Origin: Candidatus Omnitrophota bacterium | GTDB taxonomy: Bacteria > Omnitrophota > JACPQZ01 | Direction: 5' to 3' | NCBI GenBank assembly: GCA_016190205.1 | Contig: JACPQZ010000053.1 | Span: forward strand, 1-32,646 | DNA: 32,646 bases | Shown: piece after piece, positions 8,322 through 16,710 of the stretch | Layout: each line of letters begins with the position of its first letter | Numbering within the stretch: position 1 is the first letter of the stretch | Notes under the pieces: generated by a model | What the model was told of the DNA's origin: nothing | The model's input: the letters and a program-made list of their open reading frames with translations, nothing else | Database searches by the model: none | Made by a program: the position numbers and the translations under genes

Positions 8322-10850
8322 GTGAAGATCATGATCGGATACCCGCCCATTGAATCTGACAAGGGGGTCGCGCTCCTTTCGCAGAACCGCCAGTTTCAGT
8401 ATTTTAATAATCCCACCTTCATCTATCCCGTCATTCCCGCCTATGCGGCCACTTTTCTAAAAAATGCGGGGTACGACGTACTTTGGGCCGACGGCATCGC
8501 GGAACGGAAAACCATGGATGCCTACGTCAAGGAATTCGAGGGCTTCAGGCCCGATCTCTACGTCTGCGAGGTGAAGACCCCTGTGGTCAAGCGCATCTGG
8601 GAGGCCCTGCGGATTTTGAAGGAACACCGTCCCGAAACCAAGCTGGTTCTCATGGGCGATCATATCACGGCCCTGCCGGAGGAATCCTTCGCGCACTCGC
8701 CTGTGGACTACTGCCTGACGAGCGGCAATTTTGATTTTTCGCTTTTGAATCTTGTTAATCACCTGGCCCGCGGCGAGACGCTCAAACCCGGCGTCTACTG
8801 GCGCGACGGCGACCAGGTCAAAAACAGCGGCCATTTTGTGCAGGATCAGTCGCTCCAGAACCTGCCCTTCATTGACCGAGAATTAACCAATTGGAAACTC
8901 TATGCTTATAACAATGGTAATTTCAAGCATCTGCCGGGCACGTATTCAATGATCGGCCGGGACTGCTTTGTGGCAGGCACCCTGATCGAGACGTCCGAGG
9001 GACAGGTACCGGTTGAGCACATTCACGTCAATCACTTCGCCCGCACGCACACGGGCCGCTACGGACGTGTATTCGAAGCGCGCTCGCGCCTAGTCCCGCA
9101 TACAGTGCTCGTGAAACCCTATTGCAACGTCACGGTGCAATGCACGCCCGAGCACCCTTTTTGGACGAGACGTGGATGGATGGAAGCCAAGAATCTGACG
9201 ACCGAAGATTATGTCGGTTACCGCTGCGAACGTGGGTCAAGTGACGCAACGCATCTCTACAGTCTTCCTATGGAAGAGGAAGACATGTGGTTTTACGGTC
9301 TGTATGTGGCTGAAGGCTATGCAGCTAAGCATGGGCGCCAGGACGTGACTCTCACGCTGGGGATGAAAGAAGATACCCTGCGCCAGCGACTTATGGATTA
9401 TGCCGCTCACAGGGGCTATCACGCGCGCATGAGAGTTATAAGGACGGCCCAGCAGGTTATTGTAAACGGACCCGGGTTGCTGGACGGTCTCAAAGCCCTC
9501 TTCGGGCTGGGTGCGCACTCAAAAGGAATACATCCTGCGATACAACAGCTTCCCACCGCAAAACTCCGCGCATTTTTGGACGGTTACTACGCGGGCGACG
9601 GCCATTTGGACAAACGTCATAAGGCATTGGGTTGTGTCACTGTTTCTAAGAGACTTTCCCTTGATCTTAGAAACGTGCTTCTTCGATGTAAGATTATAAG
9701 TTCAGTGTACAAAGAGGGCTTGTATGAAGGTTTCATCGGTGGGCGAGTAATACGAGGGCGCTGGGCGCCGTACCGGCTGAACGTAACGCGCCAGTTTTCA
9801 GGGGCATGGGGGCTTATCGCGCCTACTCTGTGCCCGGATACTATGGAGGGGAGGGTCCCAGCAGGGCTGCAATATGAAGGCAAGACCATTGCTTTTATTG
9901 AGAAAGATTTCGTGTGGTACAGGGTTCGCAAGATCGGCGAGGGCGGCGAGGCAACGGTCTACAATTTTTCGGTCGAAGGGGACCAGTCTTATATCGCCGA
10001 CGGCCTTGCTGTCCATAATTGTTGGTGGCGTCAGGATGGCGGTTGCACATTTTGCTCCTGGACCACGACCTTTCCTAAATTTCAGTGCGGGACGCCGGAG
10101 CACATGCTGGGCGAGGTCGAGCACCTCTCCAAAAACTATGGCATCCGGGAAGTATTTGACGACACGGGAACCTTCCCGATCGGCGGATGGCTTGAGAAGT
10201 TCTGTAAGGGGTTAATCGAACGGGGCTTGAACAAAAAGATCAGGATGGGCTGTAACATGCGGCCCGGCGCCATCGGTCAGAAAGAGTACGACATGATGGG
10301 GAAGGCGGGTTTCAGGTTTATTCTGTATGGTCTCGAATCCGCAAATCAGAATACCCTCGACCGCATCAACAAAGGCCAGAAACCAGGGGATATGTGGAAC
10401 TCCGCGCGGATGGCAAAGCGGGCGGGCTTAGACCCCCACGTCACTTGCATGGTGGGCTACCCCTGGGAATCGAAGGAAGAGGCCAGGGCCACGATCGAGA
10501 TGACCAAAAAGCTGTTCCAGCGCGGCTGGATAGACACCCTGCAGGCGACGATAGTCATCCCTTATCCCGGCACCCAGCTCTTCAAGCAGTGCGAGGAAAA
10601 GGGGTGGCTCAAGACGAGGGACTGGGATGATTACGACATGCGCGGGCCCGTGATGAAATGCCCCATACCCGATGACGAAGTCATGGCCCTCACACAGGGG
10701 ATTTACAAATCCGCGATCACGCCGCTCTATCTCGTCCGTAAGGTCTTAAGCATCCGCACGGCCGACGATGTGAAATACCTCTGGCGGGCGGTCCTGGCCA
10801 TGTGGGGGCATTTATCCGACTTTTCGCTCGACCAGGTGCGCAAGACATGA
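8322..10850 (+). CDS. B12-binding-domain radical SAM protein interrupted by an intein
   Basis: An 842-residue precursor. After removal of a 352-residue intein (residues 215-566) the extein is 490 residues. The N-terminal extein (1-214) looks like a cobalamin-binding Rossmann domain (PAYAATFLKNAGYDVLWAD, 39-57; LVLMGDHIT, 108-116). The C-terminal extein (567-842) is a radical SAM barrel: an iron-sulfur motif with Cys at 567, 575 and 578 (CX7CX2C in the spliced protein), then FDDTGTFP, ILYGLES and the end pattern VIPYPGTQLFKQ. Such enzymes make methylations, C-C bonds or rearrangements on lipids and sugars; the substrate here is unknown. Strong Shine-Dalgarno AGGAGGAG at 8306-8313, eight bases before GTG 8322. 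Overlaps the next gene by ATGA. See the separate intein entry. Confidence 0.92.
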   Translation: MKIMIGYPPIESDKGVALLSQNRQFQYFNNPTFIYPVIPAYAATFLKNAGYDVLWADGIAERKTMDAYVKEFEGFRPDLYVCEVKTPVVKRIWEALRILKEHRPETKLVLMGDHITALPEESFAHSPVDYCLTSGNFDFSLLNLVNHLARGETLKPGVYWRDGDQVKNSGHFVQDQSLQNLPFIDRELTNWKLYAYNNGNFKHLPGTYSMIGRDCFVAGTLIETSEGQVPVEHIHVNHFARTHTGRYGRVFEARSRLVPHTVLVKPYCNVTVQCTPEHPFWTRRGWMEAKNLTTEDYVGYRCERGSSDATHLYSLPMEEEDMWFYGLYVAEGYAAKHGRQDVTLTLGMKEDTLRQRLMDYAAHRGYHARMRVIRTAQQVIVNGPGLLDGLKALFGLGAHSKGIHPAIQQLPTAKLRAFLDGYYAGDGHLDKRHKALGCVTVSKRLSLDLRNVLLRCKIISSVYKEGLYEGFIGGRVIRGRWAPYRLNVTRQFSGAWGLIAPTLCPDTMEGRVPAGLQYEGKTIAFIEKDFVWYRVRKIGEGGEATVYNFSVEGDQSYIADGLAVHNCWWRQDGGCTFCSWTTTFPKFQCGTPEHMLGEVEHLSKNYGIREVFDDTGTFPIGGWLEKFCKGLIERGLNKKIRMGCNMRPGAIGQKEYDMMGKAGFRFILYGLESANQNTLDRINKGQKPGDMWNSARMAKRAGLDPHVTCMVGYPWESKEEARATIEMTKKLFQRGWIDTLQATIVIPYPGTQLFKQCEEKGWLKTRDWDDYDMRGPVMKCPIPDDEVMALTQGIYKSAITPLYLVRKVLSIRTADDVKYLWRAVLAMWGHLSDFSLDQVRKT
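8964..10019 (+). other. Full-length intein with LAGLIDADG homing endonuclease
   Basis: An in-frame insertion of 352 residues inside the radical SAM gene. It begins with nucleophile Cys1 in block A (CFVAGTLIETSEG), block B has TPEH at 61-64, and it ends in His351-Asn352 followed by extein Cys+1, the full set for standard class 1 protein splicing. Block F reads VYNFSVEGDQSYIADG, with Gln341 where His is common. The middle carries two LAGLIDADG-type motifs: FYGLYVAEG (110-118, acidic Glu117) and FLDGYYAGDG (204-213, acidic Asp212), so the endonuclease looks intact. GC falls to about 22 of 60 bases at 9661-9720. A Hedgehog/BIL-type Hint domain is unlikely because homology to the host protein resumes exactly after the insertion. 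Confidence 0.95.
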
Positions 10851-11887
10851 TTCGGGTTGCGGTCATCGGCTGCGGTGAGTGGGGGAAGAATCACATCCGC
10901 GTGTTGAGTGAGCTCAAAGGTGTTGAGGTCACGGCGCTGTGCGACCTGTCGGCAGATACCCTGGATGCCGCCACGAAGAGTTTTCCGAAAGCGCTGCGCG
11001 CACGAAATCACCGGGACGTTTTGAAGAATGAAGGGGTGGACGGCGTGATCATTTCCACACCTGCCTCCACGCATGGCCCGCTCGTGTTAGAGGCGCTTCG
11101 CGCCGGAAAGCACGTCTTGGTCGAAAAACCTCTGTGCGTCGACGTGCAGGAGGCCGAGGAGATTGCGTCGCAGGCTCTGAAGGGCGACCGCCTGGTCATG
11201 GTGGCGCACACGTTTCTCTATAACCCCGGTATCCAGTATTTGTACGAGGCGATCAAAAAGGGGGGGCTCGGCAAAATCTTTTATCTTTATTCGACGAGGA
11301 CGAACCTAGGTCCCATCCGCACGGATGTCAATGCTGTGTGGGATCTCGCTCCGCACGACATCTCCATTATCAATTTTCTGCTGGGGGGTCTGGGAGGCAG
11401 TCTTCCGGTGCGCGTGCGCGCTTCGGGAGGCGTCTTCTTGAAGAGTGGCACGGTGGACGTCGGTTTCATTACGCTGGAGTACGGGAACGGCACGCTCGGG
11501 CACATTCACGTCAGCTGGCTGGATCCCAACAAGGTGAGGCGCGTGACGGTGGTGGGAGACCGCAAGATGGCGTATTTCGACGATCTGGACACTTCTCATC
11601 CCGTCAGGATTTTTGACAAGGGGGTCATGCACCAGCGTTACCGCAAGCCGTACGAAAGTTTCGAGGATTTCCGCCTTATCGTTCGCTCTGGTTCGTGCGA
11701 GATGCCGCACATCCCCAAACGCGAGCCTTTGAAGATGGAAGTGCAGGAATTTCTTGCCCGTATCAAGGGTCGCAAGGTAGCGTCCCGCATCATCCAACGG
11801 GAGGTGGATCTAGGAATACGGGTACTGCGCGTTTTGGACGCAGTCTCCCGCTCGCTAAATAACGGCGGCAAGCCTGTGGAGCTATGA
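10847..11887 (+). CDS. Gfo/Idh/MocA family oxidoreductase
   Basis: A 346-residue NAD(P)-dependent oxidoreductase. The N-terminal Rossmann domain has VIGCGEWGKNH (6-16), STPASTHG (70-77) and the family hallmark EKPL (93-96); the C-terminal alpha/beta domain has WDLAPHDIS (165-173) with the likely catalytic His170. In glycan loci such enzymes often oxidise C3 of a UDP-HexNAc or UDP-uronic acid (WlbA/WbpB-type) before transamination, or act in sugar-amine or inositol pathways. No aminotransferase or acetyltransferase is visible in this window, so that pathway is not complete here. ATG 10847 overlaps the radical SAM stop as ATGA; an earlier in-frame start at 10802 would only extend into the upstream gene. 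Confidence 0.9.
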   Translation: MIRVAVIGCGEWGKNHIRVLSELKGVEVTALCDLSADTLDAATKSFPKALRARNHRDVLKNEGVDGVIISTPASTHGPLVLEALRAGKHVLVEKPLCVDVQEAEEIASQALKGDRLVMVAHTFLYNPGIQYLYEAIKKGGLGKIFYLYSTRTNLGPIRTDVNAVWDLAPHDISIINFLLGGLGGSLPVRVRASGGVFLKSGTVDVGFITLEYGNGTLGHIHVSWLDPNKVRRVTVVGDRKMAYFDDLDTSHPVRIFDKGVMHQRYRKPYESFEDFRLIVRSGSCEMPHIPKREPLKMEVQEFLARIKGRKVASRIIQREVDLGIRVLRVLDAVSRSLNNGGKPVEL

Positions 11888-12861
11888 AAACGTCCGTCCT
11901 CGTCACGAGCGCCGGGTCCCTGCCGGCTGTGGCGGTGATCAAGGCCCTGCGCGCCCAGTGCGAGGTCCCGCTGCGCATCGTGGGCTGTGACATGGCCCGT
12001 CTGGCGAGCGGGGCGTTTCTCGTGGACGATTTCGGGACCGTACCTCCTGCCCGCTCACCCGGCTATGTCCGTGCGCTCCTTAAGCTGGCCAGGAGGAAGG
12101 GCGTGCGCTGGATCTTCCCGGTGATGGACGAGGAACTCCTGCCCCTTTCCCGAAGCCGCGGCGCCTTCGAGCGCGCCGGCGTCGGGTTGATCATCAATAA
12201 TCCCCGCACAGTGGCCCTTGCGAAGGACAAGTGGAAGTCGTACCTCTACTGCCGCAGGCAAGGGATCCGGGTTCCGAATACCGAGCGGCTGGACGGTCGG
12301 GGCTTCCCCCGCGTCGGCTTTCCCTTCCTCGTTAAACCGCGGCGGGGCAGGGGCTCGGCGGGCGTGAGGGAGATCTTCGACCGCGCGGAGTGGAAGGCCG
12401 TGCGCCGGCGTTTTCGTGGGTGGCTCGCGCAGTCCAGGGTCAGAGGCCGCGAGTTCACGCTGGATCTGGTCGCACGGCCGGACGGAGAGGTGCTGGGATG
12501 TATTCCTCGGGAGAGGATCGTGACAAAGGCCGGTACGTCCTACAAGGGGGCTACCCGCCGCATGCCTGCGCTCAGGCATTACGCCGCGCGCATCGCGCGC
12601 GCCTTCGGTGTGGACGGGCCGGCGAATGTGCAGTGCATCGTGCGCGGAGGCAAAATCTGGTTTCTGGAACTCAACCCCAAATTCGGCACGGGGCTTTCGC
12701 TCACCGCCGCGGCGGGGGTGAATGTCCCGCTCATCCACCTCAAGATGGCCATGGGCACGTGCGTCACCGCGCGGGCGTTGGATTTTAAGCACGACCTTTA
12801 TATGCTGCGCTACTGGGAGGAGGTCTTTGTCGACGCGGGGGGTCGCGGTGTCAAACCTTAA
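11884..12861 (+). CDS. ATP-grasp ligase (carbamoyl-phosphate-synthase-like)
   Basis: A 325-residue ATP-grasp protein. The N-terminal preATP-grasp part (MKTSVLVTSAGSLPAVAVIK, 1-20) is followed by the ATP-binding lysine region FPFLVKPRRGRGSAGV (146-161, Lys151) and the metal-binding LELNPKFGTG (261-270, Glu262/Asn264). Relatives include PylC-like and CarB-like ligases that form an amide, peptide or carbamoyl bond through an acyl phosphate. Next to a Gfo/Idh/MocA oxidoreductase and GT2 genes it may attach an amino acid or similar acid to a sugar, which is an inference. It starts in an ATGA overlap and its own end overlaps the next gene by 14 bases. Confidence 0.86.
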   Translation: MKTSVLVTSAGSLPAVAVIKALRAQCEVPLRIVGCDMARLASGAFLVDDFGTVPPARSPGYVRALLKLARRKGVRWIFPVMDEELLPLSRSRGAFERAGVGLIINNPRTVALAKDKWKSYLYCRRQGIRVPNTERLDGRGFPRVGFPFLVKPRRGRGSAGVREIFDRAEWKAVRRRFRGWLAQSRVRGREFTLDLVARPDGEVLGCIPRERIVTKAGTSYKGATRRMPALRHYAARIARAFGVDGPANVQCIVRGGKIWFLELNPKFGTGLSLTAAAGVNVPLIHLKMAMGTCVTARALDFKHDLYMLRYWEEVFVDAGGRGVKP

Positions 12862-13870
12862 GATCTCTTTTTCACTTCCGGTCTTGAATGCCGCCCGCAC
12901 CCTCGAGCGCTGTCTCGAGAGCATACGCGGCCAAGATTACCCTCAGGACGATGTCGAGATCCTGGTAGCCGACGGCGGTTCAACGGACGAGACTGTTCGG
13001 ATCGCTCAGCGTTATGGCGCCCGCATCTTTGACAATCCCGCCCGCCTGGCCGATCAGGGGGCCAAGATTAACGCGCGCCATGCCTCGGGCGCGCTTTTTA
13101 TCATTTTTGCGGCGGATAACGAGCTGGGTGACAGGCGAACCTTAAGCTTCCTGTCGGATCTTTTCAGCCGGGAGCCGGATCTGGCGTCTTGCTGGGGACC
13201 GATGCGGGCTGGGCCGGGGGACCCATCCCTCAACCGCTATTACGAGCTCATCCAAAATGACCCGCTTTCCTGGTTCATCAATCGCAATCTGAAAGGGTAT
13301 TTAAGAGCCGCACGGCGCGTGAGCGTGGGGGGGCGGGAGGTCTACCTTTTCAAGGTCGATCCTGCCCGGCCGCTTATCTGGGGAGCCAACGGCCTCACGT
13401 ACCGGACCGAGTGGGTGCGCGGGATCATCACCGTGCCCGAGTTCGTGGGGGACAACGATTGTTTTCAACTTCTGATGGAGCAGGGGCACGCAGCGGTCGC
13501 GTACTGTCCTTCCTGGCGGACCGTTCACCACCATGTGGAGACGCTGTCCGGATGGGGACACAAATGGCGGCGCGATTTTGTGCGGCATTTCTTAAGCGAA
13601 CGCAAAACCCGGAACATGAACTGGGCCTTTGACCGCAGCTTCCGGCTGAAGCTTGCGCTCTGGATCCTCTACACCCTGTTTATCCCCGCGAGCCTTTTGC
13701 ATGCGCTGGTTCTGGCCCTCAAAGACAAAAGGCCCGAATGGCTCTGGCACCCGTGGGCGTCACTGGTCCAGTTTGGAGTTTACGCGACGTCGGTCCTGGG
13801 CACTTGCCAGGGCCGGTCATTTATTTCGGAGGGGATGCTCCACGGCCTTCATTTGAGGAAGGGAAGCTAG
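12848..13870 (+). CDS. GT2 family glycosyltransferase with C-terminal membrane helices
   Basis: A 340-residue GT-A transferase: SFSLPVLNAARTL (7-19), VADGGSTDET (40-49) and, at the metal-binding position, AADNE (88-92) rather than a strict DXD. A C-terminal hydrophobic pair follows (roughly 260-310: LALWILYTLFIPASLLHALVLAL, in parts), which would hold it on the inner membrane. The GTG at 12848 is chosen because a purine-rich GGGGGG stretch (12837-12842) sits five bases upstream and the GT2 fold starts directly after; the in-frame ATG at 12722 would add 42 unlike residues from another frame of the ATP-grasp gene. Donor and acceptor are not evident. Confidence 0.86.
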   Translation: MSNLKISFSLPVLNAARTLERCLESIRGQDYPQDDVEILVADGGSTDETVRIAQRYGARIFDNPARLADQGAKINARHASGALFIIFAADNELGDRRTLSFLSDLFSREPDLASCWGPMRAGPGDPSLNRYYELIQNDPLSWFINRNLKGYLRAARRVSVGGREVYLFKVDPARPLIWGANGLTYRTEWVRGIITVPEFVGDNDCFQLLMEQGHAAVAYCPSWRTVHHHVETLSGWGHKWRRDFVRHFLSERKTRNMNWAFDRSFRLKLALWILYTLFIPASLLHALVLALKDKRPEWLWHPWASLVQFGVYATSVLGTCQGRSFISEGMLHGLHLRKGS

Positions 13871-13873
13871 GCG

Positions 13874-14875
13874 ATGCCGGTCCGCAAGATCCTGGTCACG
13901 GGCGGGGCCGGCTTCATAGGATCCCATGTTGTCGAGTCGCTCGTCCGGGCGGGCTGGGAGGTAACCGTATATGATGATCTCTCCTCGGGTCGCCGCGAGT
14001 ACCTGAAACAGGTGGCGCACCATGTCCGCATGGTGGAGGGGGACGTCCTAGACACGTCTCGGCTCAGAAGGGTGCTTAGAGGACACGAGATCGTGTCTCA
14101 CCAGGCGGCACAGCTCGAGATATTCCGCGCCCTCGAAGAACCGCAATTTGATCTTAAGACGAACACCTTGGGGACTTTGAGCGTTTTAGAGGCCGCGCGC
14201 GCCGCCGGCGTAAAGCGTGTCGTGAACGCCTCCAGCGCGTGTGTGTACGGGCAGGCGAAGACCCTTCCGCAGGCGGAGTCGCATCCCCAGGAGCCCAACT
14301 GGCCGTACGGGGTGTCCAAGCTCGCCGCGGAGCATTATGTCCGCCTTTATCAAACATTGTATGGTGTGGAAACCGTGAGTTTAAGATACGGGATCGTGTA
14401 TGGTCCCCGGGAATGGCTGGGCCGGGTCTTGACCTGCTTTCTTAAAAGGGCCCTGGAGGGTAAACCCCCGGTCATCTTCGGGGACGGCAGGCAGGTGCGT
14501 GATTTTGTATTTGTGGACGACGTGGTCCGTTTCCACAACTTGCTTCTGGAACAAAACTCCTGGTCCCATTCCTGTTACAACGTAGGCACGGGGGTGGGGA
14601 CCGAGGTGCGGGCCCTGGCGGAGATGGTGAGCCGCGTAACGGGTGCTGAGGCCGAGCCCATTTATGAGGATGCTGCGGAAGGGGAGTCCTCAAGACATAT
14701 GCCGGAGCGTAAGCGTATTCCCTATGAACTAAAGGCCATGGTCTTAGGCGTCGGTCAGGCGCGGGCATTGGGCTGGGAGCCGGCCGTCTCTTTGGAAGAG
14801 GGCATTCAAAAAGAATGGGAGTGGATGAAGGAAAACCGTTCATTATGGCGCGTGTCCCGTTCCATCGCGGTGTAG
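13874..14875 (+). CDS. NAD-dependent sugar-nucleotide epimerase (extended SDR)
   Basis: A 333-residue extended SDR. It has TGGAGFIG (9-16), NAD-favouring YDDLSSG (33-39), SSACVYG (120-126) and catalytic Y145/K149 (YGVSK). The later motif SLRYGIVYGPRE and the GDGRQVRDFVFVDD region fit UDP-glucose/UDP-GlcNAc 4-epimerase-type enzymes (GalE/WbpP/CapD-like), so it probably supplies a galacto-configured precursor. Four bases separate it from the neighbours upstream, and one base downstream. Precise substrate unknown. Confidence 0.9.
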   Translation: MPVRKILVTGGAGFIGSHVVESLVRAGWEVTVYDDLSSGRREYLKQVAHHVRMVEGDVLDTSRLRRVLRGHEIVSHQAAQLEIFRALEEPQFDLKTNTLGTLSVLEAARAAGVKRVVNASSACVYGQAKTLPQAESHPQEPNWPYGVSKLAAEHYVRLYQTLYGVETVSLRYGIVYGPREWLGRVLTCFLKRALEGKPPVIFGDGRQVRDFVFVDDVVRFHNLLLEQNSWSHSCYNVGTGVGTEVRALAEMVSRVTGAEAEPIYEDAAEGESSRHMPERKRIPYELKAMVLGVGQARALGWEPAVSLEEGIQKEWEWMKENRSLWRVSRSIAV

Positions 14876-14876
14876 G

Positions 14877-16706
14877 ATGACAAGTTCCCCGATTGTGTGG
14901 ATTCTGGTTTTGGCGGCCGCTTTAAGAATCTCCGGCATCTTCTACGGACTTCCCTATATATTCCACCCGGATGAGGGGAGGCACATCCTGGAGACGTTCG
15001 GGATGGCGCAGGCAAAAAATCTCCTCCCTATCAACGGCGTCTATCCCGTGCTTCACAACTACCTGCTTCTGGCCGTATACGTTCCAATCTACTTCATCGG
15101 AAGAGTGACGGGCGCATACCAGGCGCCGGAGGACATGGGTCTCGCCGCCCTTTTGGACCCGACCCTTTTTATCGTGACGGCGCGCCTGGCCAGTGTGGGA
15201 CTCGGGGTGGGCACGGTCGGGATCGTTTACCTCATGGGGATGAGGTTTTTTTCACGCCCCATCGCCTTGACCGGGGCCCTGTTTACGGCCGTGAATTTTC
15301 TCCTGGTGCACTTTTCACAGTGGGCCCTTCCGGATCCCCTCATGATGTTTATGGCGGCGGTGTCGTTTCTTCTGATGGGGGAGTGGGTGAGGCGGCATGA
15401 GCCCTCCTATTTGCGGTGTGCCGCCCTGGCCGCAGGTCTTTCGCTCGCCACAAAGTATCAGGGTTTTTTCCTGGCCGTCCCGCTTTTCTTGGCCGCCTGG
15501 ATGGGGCCCGGACGGAGCCGCCCGGGAAGGGTAGGCAGTGTCTGCGGCCTATTTGCCCTGGCGGCATTCGTGGGCTACGCAGGGTGGTTTTTCAGGTGGG
15601 ACCGCGTGGTCACCCGGCTTTCGGACTTGGGCGGGTCCGCCCGGCTGGGGATTAGCTCAAGCCCGCTTTTCTCAAACAATGTTTTTGATTTTTCCTTCTG
15701 GTGGGGCCGGGAGCTTCTTAGGCAGCAGGATGTGATGGGCTTTCTTGTGCTTGCGGGTATCGGCTGGGCGCTCTTGCGCAGGACCCGGCTGGATTTTCTG
15801 TTCCTTTCCTTTTTGGCTGTCCTTATCTTCGGCATGTCGCAGAGCTCGATCCGCTACCTGTACTTAGGCGCAATCTTGTTCCCGTTGCTGTGTCTTTATG
15901 CGGCGCGCTTCCTGGTGGAGGCTGTCGGAGGAATGCGTTTTCGCCATGCCAAGCGCCTTGCAACGGCCATAGGCAGCCTTGCAGTTTTCATCGTGTTCGT
16001 GCGGCTTGCACCTGCCTTGTGGGTCAAGACACAGCCGGACACGAGGGAGCTTGCCAGGGCGTGGATTGAAGAACATGTGCCCGCGGGCGAAACGATCGCC
16101 ATCGATTGGTATGGTTTCGGCCCTCCTGTTCAAGGAGAAGGACCCCCTATCCTGGAGGGTCCGCGGGATCCCCTGACAGGGGGAGGGCCTCTCTCTGCCG
16201 GCCTGGCCGATCGGTATCGGACGGCTGTTGGGAAAAAAGCGGCGTACCGGGTGGTGTCCATGATTCGGCCTGCGCGTGAGCCGGAATGGCCCGCTGGAAT
16301 GCCGGCCGAGGCCGTGGAGCGCGCGGAAAAAAGTATATTCCTGCGCAGGCTCTACAGCTGGTTTCGGTTTGTGGACATAGAGACGCTTAAGTCGCAGGGT
16401 GTCCGCACGTTTGTCATTTCCAAGTTCGCGTACAACCACTTTCTTCTGGATGGCGACGTGCATAAGGACGCCTTGTTCAACCCGTTCTTTTTGGAAAACA
16501 CGCTGGCCAATAACCGGCAGGCTGCGGTTTACCGTGCCGAGCACGAGTCCGGGCTTATGTTCCACCTGGCGGACCGGGCGCGCCGTTATTATCTTGCCTT
16601 TCTCCTGCAGCCGGAGGTGCATGGGCTCGAGCTTGTCCAGGAGTTTGAGCCCAGCGGGAGGCATTGGGGTCCGGTGATCAAGATCTATCGTCTCAAGGAG
16701 GTCTAG
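14877..16706 (+). CDS. GT-C membrane glycosyltransferase (PMT/ArnT-like, GT39/GT83)
   Basis: A 609-residue integral membrane protein with about ten helices in residues 1-380, then a soluble C-terminal part of about 230 residues probably in the periplasm. The first external loop carries the GT-C acidic motif as IFHPDEGRH (28-36, Asp32/Glu33), which in the PMT and ArnT families holds the catalytic acid. The second loop has HFSQWALPDPLMMFM. Such enzymes take the sugar from a polyprenyl phosphate donor, and DPM1-like genes that could make the donor lie on both sides (6566-8305, 16711-17436). A Gly/Pro-rich loop at about residues 412-445 shows low complexity. Acceptor unknown. Confidence 0.85.
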   Translation: MTSSPIVWILVLAAALRISGIFYGLPYIFHPDEGRHILETFGMAQAKNLLPINGVYPVLHNYLLLAVYVPIYFIGRVTGAYQAPEDMGLAALLDPTLFIVTARLASVGLGVGTVGIVYLMGMRFFSRPIALTGALFTAVNFLLVHFSQWALPDPLMMFMAAVSFLLMGEWVRRHEPSYLRCAALAAGLSLATKYQGFFLAVPLFLAAWMGPGRSRPGRVGSVCGLFALAAFVGYAGWFFRWDRVVTRLSDLGGSARLGISSSPLFSNNVFDFSFWWGRELLRQQDVMGFLVLAGIGWALLRRTRLDFLFLSFLAVLIFGMSQSSIRYLYLGAILFPLLCLYAARFLVEAVGGMRFRHAKRLATAIGSLAVFIVFVRLAPALWVKTQPDTRELARAWIEEHVPAGETIAIDWYGFGPPVQGEGPPILEGPRDPLTGGGPLSAGLADRYRTAVGKKAAYRVVSMIRPAREPEWPAGMPAEAVERAEKSIFLRRLYSWFRFVDIETLKSQGVRTFVISKFAYNHFLLDGDVHKDALFNPFFLENTLANNRQAAVYRAEHESGLMFHLADRARRYYLAFLLQPEVHGLELVQEFEPSGRHWGPVIKIYRLKEV

Positions 16707-16710
16707 GGCC

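Noticed and set aside
8964-10019. Hedgehog/BIL-type Hint domain or normal host domain
   Set aside because: Block A, TxxH, two LAGLIDADG motifs and a terminal HN-C junction with host homology continuing directly after it fit a true intein.
8322-10850. Two separate genes split by the inserted region
   Set aside because: The frame is open across the whole 842 codons and the junctions carry splice residues.
16125-16200. Palindromic GGACCC/GGGTCC segment in the GT-C gene
   Set aside because: It lies in the open reading frame and encodes a Gly/Pro-rich loop; no independent sign of an RNA element or insertion.
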